Origin: Defluviitaleaceae bacterium
Lineage (GTDB): Bacteria; Bacillota; Clostridia; Lachnospirales; WQUN01
Assembly (NCBI GenBank): GCA_009780585.1
Contig: WQZS01000001.1
Span: forward strand, 186,001 to 250,000
DNA length: 64,000 nt
Direction: 5' to 3'
Shown: positions 17,575-26,978 of the stretch, one piece after another
Numbering within the stretch: position 1 is the stretch's first letter
Layout: every line of letters begins with the position of its first letter
Made by a program: the position numbers and the translations under genes
Notes under the pieces: model-generated
The model's database searches: none
Told to the model about the DNA's origin: nothing
What the model saw: the letters and a program-made list of their open reading frames with translations, nothing else

Positions 17575-18618
17575 CTATGAATACGGTCGATACGTTCGGG
17601 CAACCTCTACCATTAATTCGGCCTTTGTAAAATCCGCGCCGGAGGGGTACTCGCAGCCCGTGGCGAGCATGTATCCGCCGCCCTTGCCGAAGATATCGAT
17701 ATGCCTTTTACTTTCGGCGACCCATTCCTCGTCCGTACCCGTAACGGCCAAGGTGGGGGTTACGCAGCCGATCAGCGTGATTTTGCCGCCGTATTTTTCC
17801 TTACATTCGGCAAAATCCTTGCAATCGTCGGGCACATGGAGGAACGAAATGGCGCAAGGGTTCATGGCTTCGATTTGCGCGTCGAAGTAAATCCGCTCGC
17901 CGCAGTTATGCACCATCACCAAACAGCCGCGCGCGTGGCAGATATCCGCAAGTTCCTTTACGAAGCCGCCCTCCATGTCCTTCCACATCTGCTTTGACAT
18001 GATGGAACCCGAGGCGAAAAGGGTATCCAGCATAACCGCGTTTACGCCCGTATCGATCAGCGCATGGATGTATTCCTTTAGTGTTTCATTAATTTCGCGG
18101 GTGGCGGCCTTAACCGCATCGGGGTCGTCGTAGATGTCCATATACAGGTTTTCCTGCTTGCGCATCATGGACAGCACGCCCAACGGGCCGAAGACGAAAG
18201 CGACGACGGGAAATTCCCCGTTCGCTTTTTCCACCAGCCGCTTGCATACGCCGATGTGCATCATCATGCGCTTTGACGTTTTATAATCGGCCTTTTTTAT
18301 TTTAGCGTAATCGGTGATTTCCTTTACCACCAAGTCGTCGTAATTGGGGCGGGCGGCATCGTTTTCGCTATAAATAATTTTTTGCCCCCACGCGTCACAT
18401 TCGATGGAAAGGTCGATCAGGGTCACCGCCGCGTCCAGTTCAAATTGTTTGACGCTTTGGTAAAACGCTTCCGCGCAGATATCCGCGTTTGTTGACCATT
18501 CTTCGTAGCTTGCGCCCACCAATTTGCGCGTAACCCCGGCTAATATCGGGTACACGGGGGTTCGGTCCGTTTGCTTGTGTGCCAGCGCCGCCACGACGCG
18601 CTCCATCGCGGTTATCAT
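17575..18618 (-). CDS. Uroporphyrinogen-decarboxylase-family protein, corrinoid methyltransferase type
   Basis: The protein has 347 residues with the UroD/MtaA/CmuA fold. The N-terminus is MERVVAALAHKQTDRTPVYP. A zinc-ligand pattern is visible: H-N-C-G (VHNCGERIYFD, about 243) and a later Cys in LIGCVTP, as in methylcobamide:coenzyme M methyltransferases. True HemE would have other N-terminal Arg motifs and no zinc site. It therefore probably moves methyl groups to or from a corrinoid protein. No corrinoid protein or activator is nearby, so the substrate is open. The ATG overlaps the stop of a 24-residue leader ORF (ATGA), which may couple their translation. Confidence 0.82.
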   Translation of the reverse strand: MITAMERVVAALAHKQTDRTPVYPILAGVTRKLVGASYEEWSTNADICAEAFYQSVKQFELDAAVTLIDLSIECDAWGQKIIYSENDAARPNYDDLVVKEITDYAKIKKADYKTSKRMMMHIGVCKRLVEKANGEFPVVAFVFGPLGVLSMMRKQENLYMDIYDDPDAVKAATREINETLKEYIHALIDTGVNAVMLDTLFASGSIMSKQMWKDMEGGFVKELADICHARGCLVMVHNCGERIYFDAQIEAMNPCAISFLHVPDDCKDFAECKEKYGGKITLIGCVTPTLAVTGTDEEWVAESKRHIDIFGKGGGYMLATGCEYPSGADFTKAELMVEVARTYRPYS

Positions 18619-18689
18619 ACAACGTCCTCCGTGATGCTTACCGCGCCCGCTTCGGCTTCGATGGACATACCCCTCGCGTTAACTAACAT
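18615..18689 (-). pseudogene. Internally deleted fructose-bisphosphate aldolase remnant acting as leader ORF
   Basis: The ORF encodes MLVNARGMSIEAEAGAVSI and then TEDVV. The first five residues match the start of the aldolase gene at 20649. The rest matches its internal AKGMSIEAEVGAIGG-EEDGVV segment. The joint lies at GCG-AAA-GsC-ATG, a sequence present at both places in the intact gene, so deletion between short direct repeats is the simple explanation. It keeps a GGAGG site and its stop overlaps the UroD-family start codon. Confidence 0.7.
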
Positions 18690-18824
18690 GGACAGCCTCC
18701 CATATGAAATCGATTTCGCCAATGATTTAAAAAAGTATAGTATGCCTTACATCTTATATCAAGCGTCCTTACCAAATATTAATCACGATAATACTGCGTT
18801 TGCGCGTTCCATAGTTCATGGTAT

Positions 18825-19445
18825 TTATTTTTGTAATATGTATTCCCTTTCGCCGCGACGATTACTGTTTGAATAAATAATTTCCCTCCCCATCAGGAAC
18901 AACGATATATCATCCTCCGAATAATAACGGAACCGCAAGCCGTCGTTATACAAACGGCTCCCGTCGTCAAGTAATGTATGGGCGTTTTGTATGTCGTCCT
19001 CTCCCAACGGGTCGAAGGATAAATAAAGTAACCCGCCGGGCTTCAAAACCCGGTAAAGTTCCGCCAACGCGATTTTTGCGTCGGCAAACGGTAAATGGTC
19101 GATAACGGCATGAGCGGCGATTGCGCAAAAAGTATCATCGCCGTATTTAATATCCGTTATTCCGCATACTTTATATTCATCAAAGGTACATTCAAATTTC
19201 TTTAACATCCTTAACGTAAGGGCAACGGATTTTTCGGAAATATCGAACCCGCTGACTTCGTATCCCTTCTTTGCCATCATCACGCTGTACGCGCCGAAGC
19301 CGCAAGCCGCGTCGCAAACCTTCCGTACGCCATGCTTAGCGAATATTTCCATAAATTCGGGATTCCAAGTTGCATAACCTTTTACATATCCGATGTATTT
19401 ATCCGTTTCGGGGTCGTTCCAAACGCCGTCCCAATAATTATCCAT
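18825..19445 (-). CDS. Class I SAM-dependent methyltransferase
   Basis: This 206-residue Rossmann-fold methyltransferase has motif I VCDAACGFGAYSV (about 41-53), an acidic end of strand 2 (VSGFDIS), motif II FCAIAAHAVIDHL and LKPGGLLYLSFDP. The substrate is unknown. AAAGG precedes the ATG by 8 bases. The gene stands alone between the aldolase remnant and a response-regulator remnant. A perfect 8-bp hairpin (19487-19508) sits in its 5' region. Confidence 0.88.
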   Translation of the reverse strand: MDNYWDGVWNDPETDKYIGYVKGYATWNPEFMEIFAKHGVRKVCDAACGFGAYSVMMAKKGYEVSGFDISEKSVALTLRMLKKFECTFDEYKVCGITDIKYGDDTFCAIAAHAVIDHLPFADAKIALAELYRVLKPGGLLYLSFDPLGEDDIQNAHTLLDDGSRLYNDGLRFRYYSEDDISLFLMGREIIYSNSNRRGEREYILQK

Positions 19446-19486
19446 ATTTACAACCTTTCAATCATCGCCCGGTTAAGCGGTTCGTA

Positions 19487-19508
19487 AATTCCCCGCGGCA
19501 GGGGAATT
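19487..19508. repeat. Perfect hairpin upstream of the methyltransferase gene
   Basis: AATTCCCC and GGGGAATT flank a 6-base loop. There is no T-run in either direction, so it is not an obvious terminator. It lies about 40 bases before the methyltransferase ATG. Confidence 0.5.
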
Positions 19509-19551
19509 ACCGCGCCACTGCGAAAATGATTTGCACTTCTTTATTCACGGT

Positions 19552-19774
19552 TCAGATTTTACGCACCGGCGTCACCCCGTCCATCTCACCCATTTGTATA
19601 TCAAGAAGGAGGATGTCGGCTGCATCCTCCCCTTCACAGGCAAATAAATGTCTTCCGCGCTTTCGTATTCCGATAAACGCATGTCAATCCCCCGCGTCGA
19701 GGCCCACTTTTTTACCAGGGCTTGCAAGATTCCCGTTCGGCGCGTTCGTCGTCGCAGATGGTTATTTTTAACAT
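19552..19774 (-). pseudogene. Remnant of a response-regulator receiver domain
   Basis: From ATG 19774 the frame reads MLKITICDDERAERE, then shifts. Segments in other frames read LVKKWASTRGIDMRLSEYES, AEDIY and finally EGEDAADILLLDIQMGEMDG with VRKI and a stop. These are the DD pocket, the phospho-acceptor D (LLLDIQM) and the following loop of a receiver domain of the LytTR/AgrA type. At least two frameshifts are needed and the DNA-binding half is missing. Confidence 0.7.
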
Positions 19775-19785
19775 GGGGTGGCTCG

Positions 19786-20649
19786 TTATGCTTTATTCAC
19801 CGATCCGAATAATTCAAATTTTTCCTTCACCGTTTGTCTGATCGCTTCGTATCCCGGAGCCAGTAATTTGCGCGGGTCGAAGCCTTTGCCTTGGTGATCC
19901 TTGCCCTCTTCGATGTACTTGCGCGTAGCCGCCGCGAAGGAGAGCTGACATTCGGTATTGACATTTATCTTGGCCACGCCGAGGGAAATCGCTTTTTGTA
20001 TCATTTCCGCGGGGATGCCCGTGCCGCCGTGCAATACCAGCGGTATGCCGCCGGAAACGTCACGGATTTTACCCAGCACGCCGAAGTCAAGGCCGATCCA
20101 GCCTTCGGGGTATACGCCATGGATGTTGCCGATGCCCGCCGCCAAAAAGTCCACACCCAATTCGGCGATTTGGCGACATTCTTCGGGGTCGGCTACGTCG
20201 CCCGCGCCCACGACGCCGTCCTCTTCGCCGCCGATCGCGCCCACTTCGGCTTCGATGGACATGCCTTTCGCGCGTGCGAGGTTTACGAATTCCTTCGTCT
20301 TCGCCAGGTTTTCGGCGAAGGGGTAATGGCTGCCGTCAAACATGATGCTGGTGAAGCCCGCTTCGATGCAGGCGTGGCATTGCGCGTCGGTACCGTGGTC
20401 GAGGTGCAGCGCGACGGGTACGGTGATACCGAGGGATTTATACATTTCCTTAGCCATCGCGGCAACCGTGGAAAAGCTGACCATATATTTGGCCGCGCCG
20501 CCCGTTACGCCAAGGATGACGGGGCTTGATTGCTCCTGCGCCATCGTAAGTACGGCCTTCGTCCATTCTAAATTGTTAATGTTTATTTGTGCCACGGCGT
20601 AGCCTTCCTCCGCGGCTTTTTGCAACATGGCTTTCGCGTTAACCAACAT
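19786..20649 (-). CDS. fba: Class II fructose-bisphosphate aldolase
   Basis: This zinc-dependent aldolase of glycolysis has 287 residues from the ATG at 20649, behind GGAGGG. Motifs seen are the N-terminal LVNAKAMLQKAAEEGYAVAQ, the metal and active-site region ALHLDHG (Asp and His, about 80-86), EAEVGAIGGEEDGV, the zinc-ligand His in GNIHGVYPEG, LVLHGGTGIP and KINVNTECQLSF. Tagatose-bisphosphate aldolases share the family, so the exact substrate is likely but not certain. It lies downstream of pta-ackA and, with a gap of 117 bases from ackA, may be a separate unit. Confidence 0.93.
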   Translation of the reverse strand: MLVNAKAMLQKAAEEGYAVAQININNLEWTKAVLTMAQEQSSPVILGVTGGAAKYMVSFSTVAAMAKEMYKSLGITVPVALHLDHGTDAQCHACIEAGFTSIMFDGSHYPFAENLAKTKEFVNLARAKGMSIEAEVGAIGGEEDGVVGAGDVADPEECRQIAELGVDFLAAGIGNIHGVYPEGWIGLDFGVLGKIRDVSGGIPLVLHGGTGIPAEMIQKAISLGVAKINVNTECQLSFAAATRKYIEEGKDHQGKGFDPRKLLAPGYEAIRQTVKEKFELFGSVNKA

Positions 20650-20766
20650 AGTATACCCTCCATCATAAAATCCCAATGGTAAACGGGAATTTTTTTATCA
20701 ATAAATACGAATTCCAAGTTTATTTACCCGGATTCGTATAATCCCGACAGAATCCATTAAATTGTT

Positions 20767-21954
20767 TTATACAATCGCCTTCGTATCGCGGGCGATGACA
20801 AGCTCTTCGTTAGTGGGGATTACGAGCACGCGCACCTTCGCGTTCGGCTTTGAAATATCAAGCGCTGTCCCGCGCTTCGCGTTTAGTGCGGGGTCGATAT
20901 CCACACCCAAAAAGCCCAAGTATTCGCACACCCTTTCACGCACATAGGTATCGTTTTCGCCCACGCCCGCGGTGAACACGATCGCGTCCAAGCCACCCAT
21001 ATTGGCGGCGTAACGCCCGATATAACCGACAACGTTGTATACGTAGATATCCAGCGCCGTTTGAGCGCGTTTGTTTCCTTCCTTCGCCGCCGCGCCGATG
21101 TCGCGGAAGTCACTCGACACACCGGAGAGCCCCAGCACGCCGGATTTTTTGTTGAGCAAATCGTTGATTTGTTGCGCGTTAAGCCCTTCCTTTTCCATCA
21201 CGAACGATACCACAGCCGGGTCGATGTCGCCCGAACGCGTTCCCATCGTCAAGCCCTCCAGCGGGGTAAGTCCCATGGAGGTATCCACGGATTTGCCGCC
21301 GTCCACGGCGCAAACGGAAGCACCGTTGCCGAGGTGGCAAGTGATGACTTTCAACTCCCCGATGGGGCGGCCCAGCAATTCGGCGGCCTGTTGGGATACG
21401 TACATATGGCTGGTTCCGTGGAAGCCGTATCGGCGGATTTTATGCTTTTCGTACAGCGCGTAGTCGATGGCGTAGAGGTACGCTTTCTCCGGCATGGTTT
21501 GGTGGAAGGCCGTGTCGAAGACGGCTACCTGCGGTACGCCGGGCATTTCCTTTGCACAAGCTCGGATGCCTACAAGGTTGGGCGGGTTGTGCAAAGGGGC
21601 AAGCTCGCTTACGTCTTCGATGGCTTTTTCCACTTCCGGGGTGATAAGCGCGGACTTTGTGAAGGTTTCCCCGCCGTGCACCACGCGGTGGCCGATGGCT
21701 TCGATTTCGTCTTTATCCTTAATTACGCCGTGTTCCGCGTGCATGAGTGTGTCCATCACCCAGGAAATTGCCGCGCCGTGGCAAGGCATATCCAAATCAA
21801 AGGTCAGCTTTTCATGCCCGGGCCTTTCGTGTACGAGCCGCCCGTCGATGCCGATGCGCTCCGCTAAACCCTTCGCAAGCACCGATTCGTCCCGCATATC
21901 CAACAATTGATACTTAAGCGAAGACGACCCGCAGTTAATAACCAACACCTTCAT
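20767..21954 (-). CDS. ackA: Acetate kinase
   Basis: The enzyme converts acetyl phosphate plus ADP to acetate plus ATP. At 395 residues it has the standard length. Family motifs are [13 protein letters not shown] at the start, [63 protein letters not shown] and FTAGVGEND. It follows pta with a 33-base gap, so the two form the classic acetate-producing operon. GGGAGG lies before the ATG. Confidence 0.97.
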   Translation of the reverse strand: MKVLVINCGSSSLKYQLLDMRDESVLAKGLAERIGIDGRLVHERPGHEKLTFDLDMPCHGAAISWVMDTLMHAEHGVIKDKDEIEAIGHRVVHGGETFTKSALITPEVEKAIEDVSELAPLHNPPNLVGIRACAKEMPGVPQVAVFDTAFHQTMPEKAYLYAIDYALYEKHKIRRYGFHGTSHMYVSQQAAELLGRPIGELKVITCHLGNGASVCAVDGGKSVDTSMGLTPLEGLTMGTRSGDIDPAVVSFVMEKEGLNAQQINDLLNKKSGVLGLSGVSSDFRDIGAAAKEGNKRAQTALDIYVYNVVGYIGRYAANMGGLDAIVFTAGVGENDTYVRERVCEYLGFLGVDIDPALNAKRGTALDISKPNAKVRVLVIPTNEELVIARDTKAIV

Positions 21955-21987
21955 ATAAATCCCTCCCCAATATTTTATTCCGAATTT

Positions 21988-23010
21988 CTATTCTCCTTGC
22001 GCTTGTACGGCGGTGATCGCGACCACGCCTACGATGTCTTCCACGCTACACCCGCGCGACAAGTCGTTGAGCGGCTTGCCGATGCCTTGCGTAATCGGCC
22101 CGTAGGCTTGCGCTTTGGCGAGGCGTTCCACCAGTTTGTAACCGATGTTCGCCGCGTCCAGGTCGGGGAAGACGAGTACGTTCGCCTTGCCCGCCACGGG
22201 GTTGCCGGGGGCCTTCGCCGCGCCGATGGACGGCACGATGGCGGCATCGAGCTGGAATTCGCCGTCGGCTTTTAGATCGGGGCACATTTCCTTAAGCAAG
22301 CGTGTGGCTTCGACTACCTTGTCCACGTCGGGGTGCTTCGCGCTGCCCTTGGTGGAATGTGAAAGCATCGCCACAATGGGTTCGCCGATCAGCTTGCGGT
22401 AGGAATCCGCGGCTGAACGGGCAATATCGGCCATTTGCGCACCCGACGGATTTTGCACCAGCCCGCAATCGGAGAATACAAAAACGCCCCCGTTGCCGTA
22501 TTCGCAGTCCGGCACCACCATCACAAAGAAAGTGGAAACCAGCGAAACGCCGGGGGCGGTCTTTAATATTTGCAAGCCGGGGAGCATGACCTCGCCCGTG
22601 GAATAATGTGCGCCGGCTACCATGCCGTCGGCGATGCCCTCTTTAACCAGCATAACGCTGAGGTAGAGGGGTTTCGTTTTTAATAACTCGGCGGCTTCTT
22701 CAACGGTCATGCCTTTGGCCTTGCGTAATTCGGCTAGTTTTACAGCCAAGCCGTCCATACCCGCGTAGCTTGCCGGGTCAACGAAGTCGGCACCGCTTAA
22801 ATCCAGCCCAAGACACGAACCCCCTTGGGATTCGTATTTTTCAGCTTCCTTTCTTATTGCGCTTTCATCCCCGATAAGTATGACCTTCGCAATGCCTTCC
22901 TTTATAATCCGTTCTGCTGCTTTTAACGTACGCGGCTCCATCGATTCCGGCAGTACAATCGTCTTCAAATCAGCCTTAGCCTGTTCCTTAATCTTTTCAA
23001 TAAACCCCAA
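21988..23010 (-). CDS. pta: Phosphate acetyltransferase
   Basis: The enzyme makes acetyl phosphate from acetyl-CoA. At 340 residues it is the short Pta form. Motifs are KTIVLPESMEPRTLKAA at the start, MVAGAHYSTGEVMLPGLQI, DCGLVQNPSGAQMADIA, MLSHSTKGSA and VFPDLDAANIGYKL. The start codon is TTG at 23010, with GGGGAG 8 bases upstream. It is first in the operon with ackA. Confidence 0.96.
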   Translation of the reverse strand: MGFIEKIKEQAKADLKTIVLPESMEPRTLKAAERIIKEGIAKVILIGDESAIRKEAEKYESQGGSCLGLDLSGADFVDPASYAGMDGLAVKLAELRKAKGMTVEEAAELLKTKPLYLSVMLVKEGIADGMVAGAHYSTGEVMLPGLQILKTAPGVSLVSTFFVMVVPDCEYGNGGVFVFSDCGLVQNPSGAQMADIARSAADSYRKLIGEPIVAMLSHSTKGSAKHPDVDKVVEATRLLKEMCPDLKADGEFQLDAAIVPSIGAAKAPGNPVAGKANVLVFPDLDAANIGYKLVERLAKAQAYGPITQGIGKPLNDLSRGCSVEDIVGVVAITAVQAQGE

Positions 23011-23080
23011 CGTATATCTCCCCTTCCGATATTATAATCACGCGTTTTATTCCGAACTCCGGATTCCGAACTACGTATCC

Positions 23081-23794
23081 CTAACTCATAATCCCTTCCC
23101 GCGCCAATTCCTTAAGCGTTACCGCGCGGTCCTTGATCGCCGACGGGATGCCCTTGGCCACGACCACATCACCCACCCAGCGCAGCGCCTCGGCGAAATT
23201 ACCCAAACGGCGAGCCAATTCCGCGATCAAATATTTCGCCGTGATTTCGTCCATTTCGCCCAAGGGGAAACTTTCCGACGTAAAGGCGTCCTTGAAGCGT
23301 ATGTACGCTTCCCTCATCGCTTTTATTTCTTGGTCCTGCATATTTTCCATATCGCGGTAGACCCACGCTTTTTTGAGGTAGGTGAACGCGAATTGGCTGT
23401 CCTTCGCGTAGATGGCTTGGCAGCACGCCAACGCTTGGTCGTAACGATTAACCACGTCCTCTACGGAAATGGGGACATGGTATTCCTGCGGCCGGTATAG
23501 GGGCGTGATGAATTTTTTGATCAAGTCCTGCTGTTTTTCCGCGATGCGTTCAAAATACGCGTGTATGGCCGCGTAACCGCAATGGTAGCAAAGGGTCACC
23601 CCGTAATGGTTGGGGTCAACCACGTAGTAACGCTTGCGGAAGTCGCTATCCATTTTCTCCACGCGCAGCTTCGTCGTACGCACGCCGAAATCGGTGAACT
23701 CCCTTTCGCATACGGGGCACATAACATTTTTCGGGTAGAGTAAGGATAGGATTTCCTCGGGGGTCGGGGGCGTCTTTTCCTTTTGCTGGCTCAT
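23081..23794 (-). CDS. DUF2225 family protein
   Basis: The protein has 237 residues. The N-terminal zinc site (CPVCEREF about 25, CYHCGYAA about 69) is followed by helical, TPR-like segments, the usual DUF2225 layout in Clostridia. The function of the family is unknown. The start is at ATG 23794, where a GGAG lies 11 bases upstream; a GTG at 23806 is too close to that site. It probably continues from holA, 81 bases upstream on the same strand. Confidence 0.88.
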   Translation of the reverse strand: MSQQKEKTPPTPEEILSLLYPKNVMCPVCEREFTDFGVRTTKLRVEKMDSDFRKRYYVVDPNHYGVTLCYHCGYAAIHAYFERIAEKQQDLIKKFITPLYRPQEYHVPISVEDVVNRYDQALACCQAIYAKDSQFAFTYLKKAWVYRDMENMQDQEIKAMREAYIRFKDAFTSESFPLGEMDEITAKYLIAELARRLGNFAEALRWVGDVVVAKGIPSAIKDRAVTLKELAREGIMS

Positions 23795-23875
23795 AATTGG
23801 CTTCACTCCTTACAGTTTAAAATACAACGCGATTGTAACGTAATTGAAAAAATTATGCTACCCTCGTCAAATCCG

Positions 23876-24847
23876 TCATATCGTATATTTGATGATCAGC
23901 ACCTCTACCCCCATCTCCGCGTCCAGCTTACCCGTTTTAACACGTACGTCGGTATCGGCGCAATCCTCGAGGGCTGCCAGCAACTTTTCCGTGGTGTAAC
24001 GCCGCGCCTGCGCCAACGCCTCGTCCACCATAAAGGGACGCAGCCCGAACGCCTTAGCCATATCGGGCTTGGCGTATTTTTTCGCTTGCGCTTCCTTACA
24101 TAGCAAAAGAATACGGAATTGCCTGATCAGCATCGCCAGTATCATTAACGGCTGTTCCTTCATGTGGAGCATGTTTGAATAGAGCGTCAACGCTTGGCCT
24201 GTATTGCCCTTACCCATCGCGGCGAGCAAATCGAAGACGCGGGTTTGCAAGGTAGGCGTACAAAGGGCGTTGATATCCTCGGGCGTGATGGACGGACGCG
24301 CTCCTGCGAAAGCAGCCAACTTATCGATTTCCGCCACGAGCGCGGTCATGCTGTGCGCGGCGGAACGCATGAGCTGTTCCGCCGCCGAGGGGGAAATGGA
24401 TTTATTTTTATCGCGGCATTTTTTAACCACCCAGCGGGTAAGGTCGGGCGGGTTGAGGGGGGTACATTCAACGGCGCGCCCGAGCTCCGCTACCTTTTTA
24501 TAGAGGCGCGTACGCTTGTCCACGTCGGACTCGACGAAGATGAGAACCGTTTCATCGGGGATTTGCGGGACGAAATCGGCCATCGCGTCGGTATCGGTCT
24601 TGCGTCCGGTGGAGAACAGCTTGGAATCACGGACGTACACGGCTCGTTTTTCCGCCAAAAACGGGAAGGCGTTCGCGGCCAGGATGATTTGCGCGGCGGG
24701 AATTGCCCCTTCAAAAACGTCCCTGTCGAAGTTTTCGCCCAGCGCGTCCGCGTAGTGCGATACGAGGTAACGCTCGTCGCCGTAAAGCAAATACGCCCGT
24801 TTTAATTGGCGGGAATCGATATCCTTTTGTACCGTTTTTACGTCCAT
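23876..24847 (-). CDS. holA: DNA polymerase III subunit delta
   Basis: HolA is the wrench of the clamp loader that opens the beta clamp. The product has 323 residues from ATG 24847. It shows the family start KDIDSRQLKRAYLLYGDERYLVSHYADAL, a degenerate AAA core (ETVLIFVESDVDKRTRLYK), domain 3 (MILAMLIRQFRILLLCKEAQAK) and the closing DVRVKTGKLDAEMGVEVLI. It is divergent from pyrH with 62 bases between the start codons. Confidence 0.93.
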   Translation of the reverse strand: MDVKTVQKDIDSRQLKRAYLLYGDERYLVSHYADALGENFDRDVFEGAIPAAQIILAANAFPFLAEKRAVYVRDSKLFSTGRKTDTDAMADFVPQIPDETVLIFVESDVDKRTRLYKKVAELGRAVECTPLNPPDLTRWVVKKCRDKNKSISPSAAEQLMRSAAHSMTALVAEIDKLAAFAGARPSITPEDINALCTPTLQTRVFDLLAAMGKGNTGQALTLYSNMLHMKEQPLMILAMLIRQFRILLLCKEAQAKKYAKPDMAKAFGLRPFMVDEALAQARRYTTEKLLAALEDCADTDVRVKTGKLDAEMGVEVLIIKYTI

Positions 24848-24909
24848 GTAACATTTTCCTTTCATTTACGTTACGGGTATGATATATTTTACCAAATAGG
24901 GAGGCGTAA

Positions 24910-25662
24910 ATGCTTAAACGCACCGTAATAAAGTTAAGCGGCGAAGCGATCGGATGCAATACAAGCCCTTCGGGGTACGACGATGACGTAATCGTTTCCA
25001 TCCTACGACAAATACGGCAAGTGATGCAAGCGGGCACGGAAGTCGCGCTCGTCGTCGGGGGCGGCAACCTGTGGCGCGGGCGTTCGGCCAACCCGGAAAT
25101 GGACAGGGTCAAGGCCGACCAAATCGGCATGATGGCCACGGTAATGAACGCGTTGTACCTGGCGGACATGTGCCGCAGGCAGGATATGAAGGCCCAGGTC
25201 GTGACGCCGATCCCCATCGGCAAGATGACGACGCTATATGAAAAGGAACGGGTCTTAGCCATGATGGCCGAACAAACCGTGGTGATCAACGCGGCGGGCG
25301 TGGGGCATCCCTTCTTTTCGACCGATACGGTGACGGCGCTGCGGGCGGCCGAGCTCGAGGCCGATTGCGTGCTGTACGCGAAAAACGTGGACGGGGTTTA
25401 TTCATCCGACCCGGCAACGAATCCCAAAGCGGAAAAATATAAGCACCTCAGCTACAAAACCGCCATCAGACGGGGACTCAACGCGGCGGACATGGCAGCC
25501 TTGCACCTTTCCGCCGAGGCGGAAATCCCTTCCTACGTATTCAGCCTAAACCACCCCGACAGCATTACGCTGGCTTGCACCTACCCACACAGCCTTGATT
25601 TGGAAGGCACATACATATCTTTGGATGATAAGGAGGATTTTTATGCCGCAAGGAGGCAATAG
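24910..25662 (+). CDS. pyrH: UMP kinase
   Basis: The enzyme phosphorylates UMP to UDP and belongs to the amino acid kinase fold. It has 250 residues and starts LKRTVIKLSGEAIG. GGGNLWRG (about 54) and YLADMCRRQDMKAQVVTPIP are visible, as is the nucleotide site AAGVGHPFFSTDTVTALRAAELEAD. The C-terminus is longer than usual (LDLEGTYISLDDKEDFYAARRQ) and overlaps frr by 20 bases. GGGAGG precedes the ATG. It is first in the pyrH-frr-uppS-cdsA-dxr-rseP operon. Confidence 0.97.
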   Translation: MLKRTVIKLSGEAIGCNTSPSGYDDDVIVSILRQIRQVMQAGTEVALVVGGGNLWRGRSANPEMDRVKADQIGMMATVMNALYLADMCRRQDMKAQVVTPIPIGKMTTLYEKERVLAMMAEQTVVINAAGVGHPFFSTDTVTALRAAELEADCVLYAKNVDGVYSSDPATNPKAEKYKHLSYKTAIRRGLNAADMAALHLSAEAEIPSYVFSLNHPDSITLACTYPHSLDLEGTYISLDDKEDFYAARRQ

Positions 25663-26254
25663 ACGCCCCGAAAACACCCGCAAGTCGGAAAACGTGCAGC
25701 GTTCCGACCTTACGAAACCCTACGAGGACCGCATGGCGAAAACCGTTTCGATACTCGAAGGCGAATATGAAACGATTCGGGTGGGCCGCGCTAATCCGCG
25801 CGTGCTGGATAAGCTGACCGTCAACTACTACGGCACACCCACACCCTTGGCGCAGGTAGGCAACATTACCGTGCCCGAAGCGCGGATGCTCCAAATCGCC
25901 CCATGGGAAGCGAATATGCTCAAGGAAGTCGAAAAAGCGATCCAGGCGTCGGATTTGGGGCTTAACCCCACCAACGACGGCAAGGTGATCCGCTTGGTAT
26001 TCCCGGAGCTCACGGAGGAACGCAGGAAGCTCCTTTCAAAGGACGTAAAGAAAAAAGGCGAGGACGCGAAGGTCGCCATCCGTAATATCCGCCGCGACGC
26101 CGTCGATGCCTTCAAGAAAGCCGAAAAGAAATCGGAAATCACCGAGGACGACCTAAAGGGCCTCGAATTGGAAACCCAAAACCTGACGGATAAATATATC
26201 ACCGAACTGGACAAGCGGATCGAAACCAAAACGAAGGAAATCATGACCGTTTGA
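25643..26254 (+). CDS. frr: Ribosome recycling factor
   Basis: RRF splits post-termination ribosomes together with EF-G. The start is at ATG 25643, behind AGGAGGA, and the product has 203 residues. The RRF core appears after an 18-residue polar extension (MPQGGNRRPENTRKSENVQ): PYEDRMAKTVSILEGEYETIRVGRANPRVLD, YYGTPTPLAQVGNITVPEARML, and RRDAVDAFKKAEKKSEI. The extension is unusual; standard RRF is about 185 residues. Confidence 0.96.
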   Translation: MPQGGNRRPENTRKSENVQRSDLTKPYEDRMAKTVSILEGEYETIRVGRANPRVLDKLTVNYYGTPTPLAQVGNITVPEARMLQIAPWEANMLKEVEKAIQASDLGLNPTNDGKVIRLVFPELTEERRKLLSKDVKKKGEDAKVAIRNIRRDAVDAFKKAEKKSEITEDDLKGLELETQNLTDKYITELDKRIETKTKEIMTV

Positions 26255-26952
26255 TGCGTACCACGGTTGATTCGCGCGCGCTCCCGCAGCATGTCGCGAT
26301 TATAATGGACGGAAACGGACGTTGGGCTTCCAAACGATTACTGCCCCACAACGCGGGACATCGTGCGGGGGCCCAAAATTTACGTAAATTATCCGAGGAA
26401 ATCGAAAGGCTGGGGATTAAATACCTAACGGTTTACGCCCTCAGTACCGAAAATTGGGCGCGGCCCGAAAAAGAAGTACAGGGCTTAATCAAACTCATGC
26501 ATGAATATTTCCAACAATACATCGACGACAGTAAAAAAAACGATATGAAACTGACCTTTATCGGGGACGTAAGCCGCTTCGAACCGGACTTACGGCAAAA
26601 AATCGAAACCTTAAAAACATTGACAAAAGAAAAAAAAGGCTTGCATGTAACGCTGGCCATCAATTACGGCGCGCGTGACGAGTTGGCAAGGGCGGCGCGG
26701 AAGTTGGCGGAGGAAGGTACGTATATAGATGAGGAAACGCTGACGCGTACGCTCGACGGCTTCCCCACCCCCGACCCGGATTTACTGATACGTACCGGGG
26801 GGGAGATGCGGCTCAGCAACTTTATGCTTTGGCAATTGGCTTATGCGGAAATGTATTTTACGGATATATTGTGGCCGGATTTCGGTAAGAAGGATTTGAA
26901 CGCGGCGTTGGAATGGTTCGGCGGCCGTGCCAGAAGATTTGGCGGAAGATAA
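26254..26952 (+). CDS. uppS: Isoprenyl transferase (undecaprenyl diphosphate synthase)
   Basis: The enzyme makes the C55 lipid carrier for peptidoglycan from FPP and IPP. The product has 232 residues. Motifs are HVAIIMDGNGRWASKR with the catalytic Asp, GHRAGAQNLR, YALSTENWARP, INYGARDEL, and PDPDLLIRTGGEMRLSNF with WPDF. The ATG shares one base with the frr stop (TGATG), so translation is coupled. Confidence 0.97.
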   Translation: MRTTVDSRALPQHVAIIMDGNGRWASKRLLPHNAGHRAGAQNLRKLSEEIERLGIKYLTVYALSTENWARPEKEVQGLIKLMHEYFQQYIDDSKKNDMKLTFIGDVSRFEPDLRQKIETLKTLTKEKKGLHVTLAINYGARDELARAARKLAEEGTYIDEETLTRTLDGFPTPDPDLLIRTGGEMRLSNFMLWQLAYAEMYFTDILWPDFGKKDLNAALEWFGGRARRFGGR

Positions 26953-26978
26953 ACCCGCCGCGAAGCGTGGGAGGCCGA

